Origin: Chryseobacterium sp. KLBC 52
GTDB taxonomy: Bacteria > Bacteroidota > Bacteroidia > Flavobacteriales > Weeksellaceae
DNA length: 64,000 nucleotides
Assembly: GCF_003347605.1 (NCBI RefSeq)
Contig: NZ_QDFZ01000001.1
Span: 62,001 to 126,000, forward strand
Direction: 5' to 3'
Below the pieces are notes generated by a model. The model was not told the origin of the DNA. It worked only from the letters and a program-made list of their open reading frames with translations, and did not search any database. Position numbers and translations under genes: made by a program. Each line of letters begins with the position of its first letter. Positions within the stretch are counted from its first letter, which is position 1. Shown piece after piece: positions 37,990 through 47,476 of this stretch.

Positions 37990-39309
37990 ATGAGAAAAAT
38001 TACAGCAATCATAGCACTTGCAGCAATCAGCTTTAGCAGTATCGGATGCGACAGGTTTTTAGATATTCAGCCGGAAGGAAAAGTGATTCCTACGACTACT
38101 GAAGACTATAGAAAAGTCCTTACATCTGCCTATTCAAAATATCCTGTTCACAAATCACTGGTGGCACTTCGTACCGATGAGGTGAATATCGATGATAATT
38201 CTACAGATTTTATTTCCTATCGTGAAATTGCGATGTGGAAAGACGCTAACAATGATCAGGCATCTACAGAATTTCCATGGGTAAGCTTTTATTCCGTGAA
38301 CTTCTACCTGAATCAGATTATCAATGAAGGAAGCAAAACCATGCAGGATTCTCCTGAGAAGAACCAGATTTTAGCAGAAGCCTATGCTCTTCGTGCTTAC
38401 CTGTATTTTGATATGGTGAATTTATATGGAAAACCGTACAATAGTGCTACGGCTTCTGCGGACAGAGGTGTTCCTATCAATCTTGAAATTGATCTTGAGC
38501 AGGTATTGAAGCCATCTTCTGTACAGGAAGTTTATAATCAGGTTCATGCAGATCTTAAAAGAGCAGAAGATCTGATGGTAGAACAAAAACAAGCAACAGG
38601 ATTGAACTACAGATTTTCAAAAATTGCATTGCTGGCTTTTGAAGCAAGGGCTGCTCTATATGAAGGAGACTGGAACAAAGCTTTAAACTATGCAGATCAG
38701 GTGCTGGCAGTAAAAGGAGAGTTAAGCAATTTGAATACAGTAAATACTGTTCCGAACCATTATGCTTCCCCGGAATCTATCATGGCTTTGGATAATACAT
38801 GGGATAATTCAATCAAAAATTTATCTTTTGCATCTCCGGAACTGATTTCTTCATACAATTCTACGGCAGATAAAAGGTTTGGCATGTATTTTGAAAAAAA
38901 TGGTAGTAAGTATAAAGTCACCAAAGGAGGAAGTTTAGAATTCAAAGTGTCTTTCAGAACAGCGGAACAGTACTTTATCAAGTCTGAAGCATTATTAAAG
39001 CTGAATAAACTGGCTGAAGCTAAAGAAACATTACTGAAAGTATTAAAAAACAGATATACGCCGGAAGGATATACTTCAGTACAGAATGCGGTAAACTCAA
39101 TGGATTCTGCTGCATTTATGACTTTTATTCTGGATGAGAGATTCAGAGAATTTGCTTTAGAAGGACAAAGATGGTTCGACTTAAGAAGAGCAAATCAGAA
39201 AAAAATAAGCCACACTATTAGTGGCAACGAGTATATTCTTCAACAGAATGATCCGCGATATACCATTGAATATCCAATGAGTGCGAAGAAGAATAACCCT
39301 AATTTATAA
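37990..39309 (+). CDS. SusD/RagB family lipoprotein
   Basis: Partner of the receptor 12 bases upstream. The ATG at 37990 gives a lipoprotein signal ending SSIGC, followed by DRFLDIQPEGKV; a TTG at 37981 would add three residues. It is 439 residues long, with the helical pattern of SusD (AEAYALRAYLYFDMVNLYGKPY, KIALLAFEARAALYEGDWNKAL) and a C-terminal MTFILDERFREFALEGQRWFDLRR signature. It is shorter than most SusD proteins, mainly in the loop-rich ligand region, which may reflect small peptide ligands. A terminator follows. Confidence 0.94.
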   Translation: MRKITAIIALAAISFSSIGCDRFLDIQPEGKVIPTTTEDYRKVLTSAYSKYPVHKSLVALRTDEVNIDDNSTDFISYREIAMWKDANNDQASTEFPWVSFYSVNFYLNQIINEGSKTMQDSPEKNQILAEAYALRAYLYFDMVNLYGKPYNSATASADRGVPINLEIDLEQVLKPSSVQEVYNQVHADLKRAEDLMVEQKQATGLNYRFSKIALLAFEARAALYEGDWNKALNYADQVLAVKGELSNLNTVNTVPNHYASPESIMALDNTWDNSIKNLSFASPELISSYNSTADKRFGMYFEKNGSKYKVTKGGSLEFKVSFRTAEQYFIKSEALLKLNKLAEAKETLLKVLKNRYTPEGYTSVQNAVNSMDSAAFMTFILDERFREFALEGQRWFDLRRANQKKISHTISGNEYILQQNDPRYTIEYPMSAKKNNPNL

Positions 39310-39336
39310 AACTTCATATCAAATTCAATACAGAGG

Positions 39337-39372
39337 AAACCGCTTGAACTTAATCGTTCTAGCGGTTTTTTT
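39337..39372 (+). terminator. terminator between susD and the response regulator
   Basis: AAACCGCT/AGCGGTTT forms the outer stem and GAAC/GTTC the inner stem, followed by a run of T residues. Confidence 0.85.
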
Positions 39373-39373
39373 G

Positions 39374-39381
39374 TACTTTTG
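39374..39381 (+). promoter_or_regulatory. TAnnTTTG -7 box of the LytTR regulator
   Basis: TACTTTTG starts right after the terminator T-tract and ends only 7 bases before the ATG at 39389. Transcription would begin at or next to the start codon, giving a leaderless message. Confidence 0.5.
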
Positions 39382-39388
39382 CATCGTT

Positions 39389-40150
39389 ATGAAAATTGCC
39401 ATTATAGAAGATGAACTGCTGGCTGTGAATTATCTGAAAAATCTTTTGGATACACAGAGCATAGTCCCTGTTACAGAGACTGTTATTCTTCGTTCCAAAA
39501 AACAGGCAATTGATTTCTTTGAAAAAGATTCGGCAGATCTTATTTTTATGGATATTCATCTTGGAGATGGAATGAGTCTGGAAATTTTCGAACAGATAGA
39601 GCTTTTTACCCCTATTATTTTCATTACTGCATTTGATGAATATGCCATGAGGGTTTTCAGACATTTTACCATTGATTATCTTCTGAAGCCTTTTGAAGAA
39701 GAGGATCTGCATAAAGCTTTGCGAAAATTTATCTCCATAAGAAATAATTTTGATCCTGAACCGGTTCTTAAATCTATTTCCTCACTGCGGCAGGCAGGCG
39801 ATGAGGTCATGAAACGTTTTATGGTAAGAGAAGGGAATAAACTCAAATCAATAGACGAACATAACACCGCTTATTTTTTTGCCTCCGGAAAATACCTTTT
39901 TCTCACCACAAAGGATCACCAGACCTATATTTATGATGATACCATTAAAGATATTATTCAGAAGCTGAATCCTGAAATTTTCTTTAAAATAAACCGCAAG
40001 TTTATCATTAATAAAGAAGCCGTTTCAGAAATTATCAAGCATTCAAGTCAGAAAGTAGAACTGAGGCTCTCGCCGGAACCGGAAGTAAATACCGAAGTTT
40101 TTATCAGTAAAATGCAGATTACTGAATGTTTAAGCTGGCTGAATAAGTAA
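39389..40150 (+). CDS. LytTR family response regulator
   Basis: A 253-residue two-component regulator. The receiver domain (1-120) has the acidic pocket EDE at 7-9, the phospho-acceptor Asp55 in LIFMDIHLGDG, and Lys in DYLLKPFEEED. The C-terminal LytTR DNA-binding domain (about 150-250) contains YLFLTTKDHQTYIYDDTIKDI and FFKINRKFIINKEAVSEI. The partner is probably the LytS-type kinase 7.5 kb upstream, and the likely target is the direct repeat at 31948. ATG 39389 is preferred to in-frame starts within the preceding susD gene. It has its own promoter. Confidence 0.93.
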   Translation: MKIAIIEDELLAVNYLKNLLDTQSIVPVTETVILRSKKQAIDFFEKDSADLIFMDIHLGDGMSLEIFEQIELFTPIIFITAFDEYAMRVFRHFTIDYLLKPFEEEDLHKALRKFISIRNNFDPEPVLKSISSLRQAGDEVMKRFMVREGNKLKSIDEHNTAYFFASGKYLFLTTKDHQTYIYDDTIKDIIQKLNPEIFFKINRKFIINKEAVSEIIKHSSQKVELRLSPEPEVNTEVFISKMQITECLSWLNK

Positions 40151-40801
40151 TTTTGTGTTTCAGTTGCAGATAAATCTATCATTAAGTAAAGATGTTCTTC
40201 TGTAGTCAAAAAGTTTTCGAAACATTTTTTTCATTCTTTGATCTTTTTGTGATCTGCTGTTTTTAAATGTGAAAATTATTAATTAAAACCAGAAGGAATA
40301 GATCTTCTACACTGATACTACATGCTGTTTTTATTGAGTGTAATGTTTTGTTATTCAATGTTTTGTATTTTGCTTGTGACTTGGGTGTAATACACAAATT
40401 AATGAATTAATAAGGGTTTTATAGTAAAATTTTTATTCACGGTTTTTACTTCTTTTTTTAAATTTAACCCATTTCGAACAGTACGTGAGATTACATTAAA
40501 TCTCTTATTTTTTTTTAAAGCTTTATGCTTTTTCCTGTAATGAAAATATAAACAAATTCATTATGATCATCACAACTAATTATATTTACGATTATAAGTT
40601 GCTGTAAGCCAGTTATGTATTGTTATGGTGTATCTCTGTAGTATCTGTTCTTTTTGTTTTTTATTGAAAATAATTAAGTTTTGTATAAGGTTTCATTTGT
40701 ATGAATATGTACTTTTTTATACAAAATAGAAAGCGTGCATAAGAAAACCTGCAATATGAATAATTTACCAAATACTTAATCAAAATAATTTTATTAAAGG
40801 A
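40151..40801. other. 651-base gene-free AT-rich interval
   Basis: No coding sequence or RNA gene is recognised. The one clear structure is a perfect 10-base inverted repeat, TTTTGTATAA (40679-40688) and TTATACAAAA (40717-40726), 75 bases before the next gene. It could be an operator for the nucleotidyltransferase gene. The rest is A/T runs. Confidence 0.6.
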
Positions 40802-41716
40802 ATGAACGCCAATCACCATCCTACACTCATCGTCTTAGCGGCCGGAATGGGCAGCAGATATGGAGGTCTTAAACAGATAGATACATTTACCCCGCAAGGA
40901 GATACCATTATAGATTTTTCTTTATATGATGCTTTGCAGGCTGGCTTTAAGAAATTTGTTTTCATTATCCGTAAAAGTTTTGAAAATGAATTTAAGTCAT
41001 TAATAGAAAGTAAAATAAAAGGAAAAGCTGAACTAGAATATGTATACCAGGAGATCGACAGTGTTCCTCAGGAATATCTGAATCCGGAACGTACCAAACC
41101 ATGGGGAACAGGGCATGCCTTACTGCTTACAAAAAATGTGGTTCACGAAAATTTTGCCATTATTAATGCTGATGACTTTTATGGGAGAGATGCCTTTATG
41201 GTGATGTACGATTTTCTAAAAAATACAGATATCAACTCTTATCATTTTAGCATGATAGGCTATTCACTGAAGAATACAGTTTCAGACCACGGCTATGTTT
41301 CCCGGGGAGTATGTGAAGTAGATGGTAATGGAAACTTATTGAACGTCACAGAAAGAACATATATAGAGAAATATAATAATATGTTAAGGTATAAGGATGA
41401 AAATGAACACTTTATAACAATTGATAAGGATGTAACCGTCTCAATGAATTTTTGGGGATTCACCCCCAGGTGTTTTGAATTTGGCGGCGATTCTTTTAAG
41501 CATTTTTTAGAAAAAAACAGAGAGAGCTTAAAGGCGGAATATTATTTACCTACTTTGGTTGCCGACAGTATAGCATCCGGAAAGGTTAACGTAAAACTCC
41601 TGAAATCTGATGACAGGTGGTTTGGAGTTACCTATCCTGAAGATAAAGAAATTGTACAAAAGAATATTTCAGAACTAAGAATGAAGAAACTTTATCCGGA
41701 GAATTTATGGGAATAA
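40802..41716 (+). CDS. sugar nucleotidyltransferase family protein
   Basis: A 304-residue cytoplasmic enzyme with the nucleotidyltransferase signature LIVLAAGMGSRYGGLKQID, in which the Gly-rich loop binds the NTP. PWGTGHALLL follows, and NADDFYGRDAF carries the metal-binding Asp pair. Such enzymes join a sugar-1-phosphate to UTP, CTP or another NTP. The product is not recognised. It stands first in the galactose/amino-sugar locus, so a hexosamine- or galactose-1-phosphate substrate is plausible but unproven. It has no operator of the GntR type found elsewhere in the locus. Confidence 0.82.
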   Translation: MNANHHPTLIVLAAGMGSRYGGLKQIDTFTPQGDTIIDFSLYDALQAGFKKFVFIIRKSFENEFKSLIESKIKGKAELEYVYQEIDSVPQEYLNPERTKPWGTGHALLLTKNVVHENFAIINADDFYGRDAFMVMYDFLKNTDINSYHFSMIGYSLKNTVSDHGYVSRGVCEVDGNGNLLNVTERTYIEKYNNMLRYKDENEHFITIDKDVTVSMNFWGFTPRCFEFGGDSFKHFLEKNRESLKAEYYLPTLVADSIASGKVNVKLLKSDDRWFGVTYPEDKEIVQKNISELRMKKLYPENLWE

Positions 41717-41903
41717 TCTGACATTAGGAAACCCCTTTATTCATTAGACCAGGCAATAGTAGAAACAATAGAATATGATGAGAGATGGAATAGTGAAAGG
41801 TAAGAATAGTATTCTTTTCAATGATAAAATAATTAATTAAAAATGTAGAAATACAAATTCTATACATAAATTTAATTTTAGCACTTCCCAAAACCAAATT
41901 AAT

Positions 41904-43832
41904 ATGTTAAAAAGCACAATAGATTCCTCTACAGGATTCGAAAAAAGATTTGAAAAAATAGAAACAGTAATCTTCACAGATTCACTTTCAGCTTCAAAAT
42001 CTGTAGCAAAAGAAATTTCTGATCTTATACGCGTCAAACAGTCTCAAAAACAACCTTGTATTTTAGGGTTGGCCACAGGTTCCTCACCCAAGAGTTTATA
42101 CGCAGAACTGGTAAGAATGCACAGAGAAGAAGGTCTGAGCTTCAAAAACGTAATTACTTTCAACCTTGATGAATATTATCCCATGGAACCGGATTCCGTA
42201 CATAGTTATGTTCGCTTTATGAAAGAATTATTGTTTGATAAAGTAGATATTCTTCCCGAAAACTATCACATTCCTGATGGAACATTATCCAAAGAAAAAA
42301 TAGCAGACTACTGTACAGAATACGAACTTAAAATAGAAGCTTTAGGCGGGATAGATTTGCAGGTTCTGGGTATTGGGGGTAATGGTCATATCGGATTTAA
42401 TGAATCAGGTTCTCTACAAAATTCCAAAACGCGTCTCGTAGCTTTAGACCATATTACAAGAGTGGCAGCGAGCAATGAGTTTTTGGGACTTTCAAATACT
42501 CCGAGAACAGCCATTACACTGGGAGTGAAGAAAATAATGGAAGCGAAAAGAGTAATACTCCTGGCGTGGGGGGAAGCTAAATCAAATATTATAAAAGAGT
42601 CTGTAGAAGGCCCTGTAACCAATCTGGTGCCGGCTTCCTATCTGCAGGAACACAAAAATGCTACTTTTGTATTAGATCAGGCAGCAGCTCAAAAACTAAC
42701 CCGAATTAATACACCATGGCTGGTAGAAAAAATAGAATGGACTGATACATTGATCCGAAAAGCCGTTTTGGGACTCGCCCAAAAAATAAAAAAACCTGTA
42801 TTAATGCTTACCGATTCGGATTATATAGAAAACGGAATGAGCGATCTGTTGGCAGACAAAGGACCAGCTTACAATATCAATATTCAGATTTTCAATAAAT
42901 TACAACACACCATAACCGGTTGGCCGGGAGGTAAGCCAGGAGCAGATGACAGCAATAGGCCAGAAAGAAAAGCCCCGGCCAGGAAAAGAGTTCTAATATT
43001 CAGTCCGCATCCTGATGATGATATTATCAGTATGGGGGGAACTTTCATAAGGCTGCACCAGCAGGGACATGAGGTTCACGTTGCTTATCAAACCTCCGGA
43101 AATATAGCCGTAGCAGACTCTGAAGCATTGCGGTTTGCCAATTTTGTGTGTGATTACAACAAAATGTTTGGCATAGAAAATAATGCAGCACAAAAAATTT
43201 TTAACAAGGCAGCCAAATTTTTGCAAAATAAGAAAAATAGTGATGTAGATATTCCTGAAGTAAGACATATCAAGGGCTTAATAAGAAAAGGAGAAGCAAA
43301 ATCCACCTGCTATTACGTGGGAATACCAGACAGCCAGATTCATTTTCTGGAAATGCCCTTCTATGAGACAGGCAGAATAGAAAAAAAGCCATTAAGTACA
43401 GAAGATATAGAAATTGTAACAGATATCATAGACAGAGTAAAACCACATCAAATATATGCTGCTGGTGATTTAGCAGATCCTCATGGAACACACAAAGTAT
43501 GTTTAGATGCTGTTTTTGAATCTGTTAAAAATTTAAAATCGAAGGAATACATGAAAGATTGCTGGTTATGGCTATACAGAGGAGCCTGGAAAGAATGGTC
43601 TATAGAAGAAATAGAAATGGCAGTTCCACTGAGCCCGGACCAGATTTTGGAGAAACGCTATGGAATTTTCAAGCATCAGTCTCAAAAAGATGGAGTCGTG
43701 TTCCAGGGAACAGACATGAGAGAATTCTGGCAACGAGCAGAAGAAAGAAACAGAGAAACAGCAGAGACTTATCACAAAATGGGTCTTGCTACTTATGCAG
43801 CCATGGAAGCTTTTGTAAGGTGGAAATTCTAA
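41904..43832 (+). CDS. nagB: NagB-like glucosamine-6-phosphate deaminase fused to a LmbE/PIG-L deacetylase domain
   Basis: A 642-residue two-domain protein. Residues 1-290 form a NagB domain: Asp89 in FNLDEYYP, then GIGGNGHIGFNE with His162 and Glu167. Asn160 replaces the Asp of E. coli NagB, as in several Gram-positive enzymes. From about residue 355 comes a LmbE/PIG-L deacetylase fold with the metal motif HPDDD (about 368) and DPHGTHK (about 528). The fused form is usual in Bacteroidetes. The first half would convert GlcN-6-P to Fru-6-P and ammonia; the second could remove an N-acetyl group first. It links the locus to amino sugars. Confidence 0.9.
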   Translation: MLKSTIDSSTGFEKRFEKIETVIFTDSLSASKSVAKEISDLIRVKQSQKQPCILGLATGSSPKSLYAELVRMHREEGLSFKNVITFNLDEYYPMEPDSVHSYVRFMKELLFDKVDILPENYHIPDGTLSKEKIADYCTEYELKIEALGGIDLQVLGIGGNGHIGFNESGSLQNSKTRLVALDHITRVAASNEFLGLSNTPRTAITLGVKKIMEAKRVILLAWGEAKSNIIKESVEGPVTNLVPASYLQEHKNATFVLDQAAAQKLTRINTPWLVEKIEWTDTLIRKAVLGLAQKIKKPVLMLTDSDYIENGMSDLLADKGPAYNINIQIFNKLQHTITGWPGGKPGADDSNRPERKAPARKRVLIFSPHPDDDIISMGGTFIRLHQQGHEVHVAYQTSGNIAVADSEALRFANFVCDYNKMFGIENNAAQKIFNKAAKFLQNKKNSDVDIPEVRHIKGLIRKGEAKSTCYYVGIPDSQIHFLEMPFYETGRIEKKPLSTEDIEIVTDIIDRVKPHQIYAAGDLADPHGTHKVCLDAVFESVKNLKSKEYMKDCWLWLYRGAWKEWSIEEIEMAVPLSPDQILEKRYGIFKHQSQKDGVVFQGTDMREFWQRAEERNRETAETYHKMGLATYAAMEAFVRWKF

Positions 43833-43909
43833 AAAAATAAAATTCCGGATTAAGCAATAAGCAGGGTAGAAACCCAATGTTCTTGTAGATGCAGCAGACA
43901 CTGCTAAAG

Positions 43910-44190
43910 AAATCTACTTCCTAAAGGTATAGGAGGAGTTATGCCCATATATATGGAATATAATGCAGAAATTTCCGTCTGTTGGGCAAGTTGTTGGGTA
44001 ATTGTAACCGAAATTCTTTGCATTCTATTCCATACTTTGGCAGGAAGTAATTCTTCATCAATACAAATCTATCAATCTGATTGAGGTACACCTTGCTGTA
44101 GATTTTGTTGAAGCAGTTAATGATGGTTTTGGAAAACCTCTTCTGCTGATGCACAGTTCTTCTTCTTTCACGAGTAGGTCTAAAACGTGC
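43910..44190 (-). pseudogene. frameshifted coding remnant, unidentified
   Basis: On the minus strand, protein-like sequence runs across more than one frame. One frame reads RFSKTIINCFNKIYSKVYLN, then QIDRFV. After a one-base shift near 44060 the next reads DEELLPAKVWNRMQRISVTI, then TQQLAQQTEISALYSIYMGI and TPPIPLGSRFL before a stop at about 43910. Neither piece has a proper start. I cannot name the family. It is probably a decayed accessory or mobile gene; a chance open frame is possible. Confidence 0.35.
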
Positions 44191-44391
44191 TTAATGAAGA
44201 TATTTATTAATCTTTAAAAAAACTCCATATTTAATTGTAATAGATGAAAAATAAAATTCAAACGCTCTTCCCATGCAGAAATCAACAAAATAAATAAATC
44301 TTTTTTCTTTAAAAAGAAAACCAGAAAATGTAAAGTCTGCCAACCACAATCAATCAGTTGTGGACTCAAAGGCATATTGGAATAATTTTCA

Positions 44392-44459
44392 AACTGGTGG
44401 TAAAAGGACAAAAACTGGTGGTTACCAGTATGGATGTGTACGGTAAAAATATACATTTG
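44392..44459 (+). promoter_or_regulatory. GntR-regulon promoter 1 (before susCD)
   Basis: AACTGGTGGT at 44392 and again at 44413, a 21-base direct repeat, followed by -7 box TACATTTG (44452-44459). Around the second repeat ACTGG..CCAGT also forms an inverted repeat. Total length and spacing are the same as in the elements at 58466 and 60529. The susC ATG is 127 bases downstream. The sites lie upstream of the expected -33 position, which fits an activator better than a repressor. Confidence 0.75.
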
Positions 44460-44586
44460 AGTAACAAATAGTTAACTTTTAAGTAATAGCCGGTTCCCAC
44501 TCAGGCAAGGAAACTAATAAGAAAGATGAGTACGAATGCAACTACTCTTAGATAAAATGATATTCCAATAAAAACTTTAGAAAAAT

Positions 44587-47457
44587 ATGAAGAAAAAAAA
44601 GATTATTTTGAGTGCAGTCCTGATGTCATCAATAACACTTGTTCATGCCCAGGAAACGAAAAGCAAGCCTTCGGACACCGTGAAGAAAGTGAAAAATGTG
44701 GAAGAAGTTGTTTTAGTAGGATACGGAAAACAGAAAAAAGGAACTGTTTCCGGATCTATAGTTTCTGTGGATAAAAAAATACTGCAGGACCGCCCTACAA
44801 CAAGCTTAACAGCCAGTATACAAGGAGCCTTGCCCGGGGTTACAATTAAGTCTAAATTAGGAGATGTAGGTTCTGTACCTGATTTAAATGTAAGAGGGAG
44901 AAGTGTTGCCGGTAATTCACCACTTTATATTATCGATGGTATTCTCTCCAGTGCTGCAGATTTTTCCAGGATAAGTCCGGCTGATGTGGAAAATATAAGC
45001 ATATTAAAAGATGCTGCGGCAGCCATCTATGGTACAAGAGCTGGCTATGGGGTCATTCTTGTCGAGACCAAAAAAGGCGGCGGAGGTAAGATGAGTATAA
45101 GTTACAATATGTATAATGCCTATCAGACCCCTACTTATTTGCCAGAATATGTAGATGCTGTTGGATACATGAAATTAAAAAATGAAGCCTATTTCAATGC
45201 TGATCATAATGTTGGTCTTTTTTCCCAGTACAAGCAAGAGCAAATAGATCTTACAGCTGCAGGTACAGATCCGGACAGATATCCTAACACAGACTGGTAT
45301 AAATCAACTTATAGAAAAATGGCCAATGTTCTTAATAATGAGGTGAATGTATCAGGTGGAGATAAAGTTCGTTATTTTGCAAGTTTAGGGTATTTGAAAC
45401 AGGAGTCTCTATCCCCTACGAAGGGAATGGATCGTTATTCTTTCAGAACAAATACCTCCGCCAGATTAAGTGATAAACTTACAGTAAATTCTAATATATC
45501 GTTCATCAAACAAATGATCACTGACCAGGGTGGTGGTATTAATACGATAGAATTGGCCAGAATGTCTCCTACCATGGCACTTAAACAATCCAATGGATGG
45601 TGGGGATCCGTTAATGCGGGCAAAGTAGATAATACATTTGCCAATACCAATCCTGTGAGAAATAATACTGAAGGTGGAGATTTCAGGTCAAATGATCAAA
45701 AATTTATGGGGGCGTTATCCGCCAGCTACGCTCCTGCAAAAGGCTTCAATATAGATGCTCAGATCAGTTATTCAAACTGGAATTACCGCACAGGTTCTTT
45801 CGTAAATACATTAAATCCTGTATATAATTTTTTAACTAAAGCTCCTATTAGTGCAACAGCGAGAGCTATTAACAATTATTCTGAGTCCTGGAATTCCGAT
45901 GAATTACTTAATACCCAGGTTCTGGTGAGTTATGAAAAAAATATCTCATCACATTATTTTAAAATTTTGGGAGGAACTTCTTATGAAGACTATACCGCAA
46001 GATCGATATATGGCAAAAAATCCAATATACCCAAAGATGGATTGCATTCTTTAGGTGCTCTCAGTACGCTGGATGGAACCTTGGATGAATTGAATTCTAA
46101 TACACAGCAATATGCTTTCCAGTCTGCTTTCGCCCGCATCAATTATAATTATCAGGAAAAATATTTTTTAGAAGGTATTATAAGAGCAGATGCATCTTCG
46201 CGTTTTGCTAAAGAAAACAGGTGGGGCTATTTTCCAGCATTTATGGCTTCCTGGAGGTTGGATAAAGAAAATTTTATTAAAAACCTGAATTTTATCAATA
46301 CCCTGAAATTGAGAGGGTCTTATGGAGCCGCTGGCTCTATCAATACTATTGGTTATTATGACAGCCAGACCTATATGGATAATGATTCTTCAGTTCTGGG
46401 GAATGCTATAGTAGGAGCAGTGTTACCTGGCAAACTGGGCTTTTCAGATATAGGCTGGGAAAAAATTGTTACCAAAAATATAGGCCTGGACGGATCTTTA
46501 TTCAATAATACCTTCACTTTCTCAGTAGATTTTTATAACCGTCTTACAAAAGGGGCTTTAATGAGCAATCAGTTAGAATACGAGACAGGTGTGGCCCCAA
46601 ACCAGGCGCCGCCAATTAATGCAGGCAATGTAGAAAATAAAGGGGTAGAAGTTACTGTGGGATATAATAAGAATTTTGAAAATGGTGGCTTTTACATCAA
46701 TGCCAATTTTGCTAAAAACCAGAATAATATTCTTTCACTTATCAATAACAAACCTTTGTACAATGATTATTGGATCACACAGGTAGGAGGTCCAATTGGT
46801 GATTTCTACGGGTATAAAACTGCGGGTCTCTTAACCCAGGAGGATATTAATAATAATTATCCCAGATTATACAGTGCCTCTCAGCCTGGCGATATAAAGT
46901 ATGTAGATATTAATGGAGACGGCGTCGTTAATGAGAACGATAGAACAGTAATTGGAAATGATGTTCCCAGTTTTACCTATGGTCTGAGCATAGGTGGCAG
47001 ATATAAAAATTTTGATCTCAGCGTGGTAGGGCAAGGGGTAGCCAATGTTCAGGTATATCTTGATAAAGAATCCTCTCAGGCATTTTTCAACGGTGCAGGG
47101 GTAAAACAATATGTTTTAGATAACAGATGGACTCCTGAAAACCCCAATCCTGATGCTTTGTACCATAGGATACTGCCTTCTGGAGGAGGAACTCAGAATA
47201 TAGGGGTTACTTCAGATTTCTGGCTTTTTGATGCCAGCTACTTCAGGATCAAGTCTGTCACATTGGGATATTCCCTTCCTCAGGAAGTAATCAGCCGCAT
47301 AGGGTTGAAAAAAATCAGAATATATACGAATTTAGAAAATTACTTTACGCTGAGAGGTGACAAAAGAGTAAAAGACTTCGATCCTGAAATGCCCAGTGCA
47401 CGTTCCTCATACCCGAACTTAAAAACCATATCGTTTGGTATAAATGCAGCCTTTTAA
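44587..47457 (+). CDS. SusC/RagA family receptor of the galactose-glycan locus
   Basis: A 956-residue TonB-dependent outer-membrane importer. Signal peptide 1-21 (ITLVHAQ); TonB-box-like VEEVVLVGYGKQKK; plug landmarks SIQGALPGVTI, LNVRGRSVAG, PLYIIDGIL, ILKDAAAAIYGTRAGYGVILVETKKGG; the barrel ends ISFGINAAF. There is no carboxypeptidase-like N-terminal domain. The susD gene begins 19 bases later. Its promoter shares the 21-base direct-repeat operator with the galactose symporter and GH35 genes, so its ligand is most likely a galactose-containing glycan. Confidence 0.95.
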   Translation: MKKKKIILSAVLMSSITLVHAQETKSKPSDTVKKVKNVEEVVLVGYGKQKKGTVSGSIVSVDKKILQDRPTTSLTASIQGALPGVTIKSKLGDVGSVPDLNVRGRSVAGNSPLYIIDGILSSAADFSRISPADVENISILKDAAAAIYGTRAGYGVILVETKKGGGGKMSISYNMYNAYQTPTYLPEYVDAVGYMKLKNEAYFNADHNVGLFSQYKQEQIDLTAAGTDPDRYPNTDWYKSTYRKMANVLNNEVNVSGGDKVRYFASLGYLKQESLSPTKGMDRYSFRTNTSARLSDKLTVNSNISFIKQMITDQGGGINTIELARMSPTMALKQSNGWWGSVNAGKVDNTFANTNPVRNNTEGGDFRSNDQKFMGALSASYAPAKGFNIDAQISYSNWNYRTGSFVNTLNPVYNFLTKAPISATARAINNYSESWNSDELLNTQVLVSYEKNISSHYFKILGGTSYEDYTARSIYGKKSNIPKDGLHSLGALSTLDGTLDELNSNTQQYAFQSAFARINYNYQEKYFLEGIIRADASSRFAKENRWGYFPAFMASWRLDKENFIKNLNFINTLKLRGSYGAAGSINTIGYYDSQTYMDNDSSVLGNAIVGAVLPGKLGFSDIGWEKIVTKNIGLDGSLFNNTFTFSVDFYNRLTKGALMSNQLEYETGVAPNQAPPINAGNVENKGVEVTVGYNKNFENGGFYINANFAKNQNNILSLINNKPLYNDYWITQVGGPIGDFYGYKTAGLLTQEDINNNYPRLYSASQPGDIKYVDINGDGVVNENDRTVIGNDVPSFTYGLSIGGRYKNFDLSVVGQGVANVQVYLDKESSQAFFNGAGVKQYVLDNRWTPENPNPDALYHRILPSGGGTQNIGVTSDFWLFDASYFRIKSVTLGYSLPQEVISRIGLKKIRIYTNLENYFTLRGDKRVKDFDPEMPSARSSYPNLKTISFGINAAF

Positions 47458-47476
47458 CTTAATATGAAATATCAAA

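Noticed and set aside
43939-44154. 71-residue minus-strand ORF as an intact gene
   Set aside because: Its second half is in the wrong frame relative to the more protein-like reading, so it is treated as part of a remnant.
44214-44456. 80-residue minus-strand ORF
   Set aside because: It starts within the regulon promoter and has an amino-acid make-up unlike a real protein.
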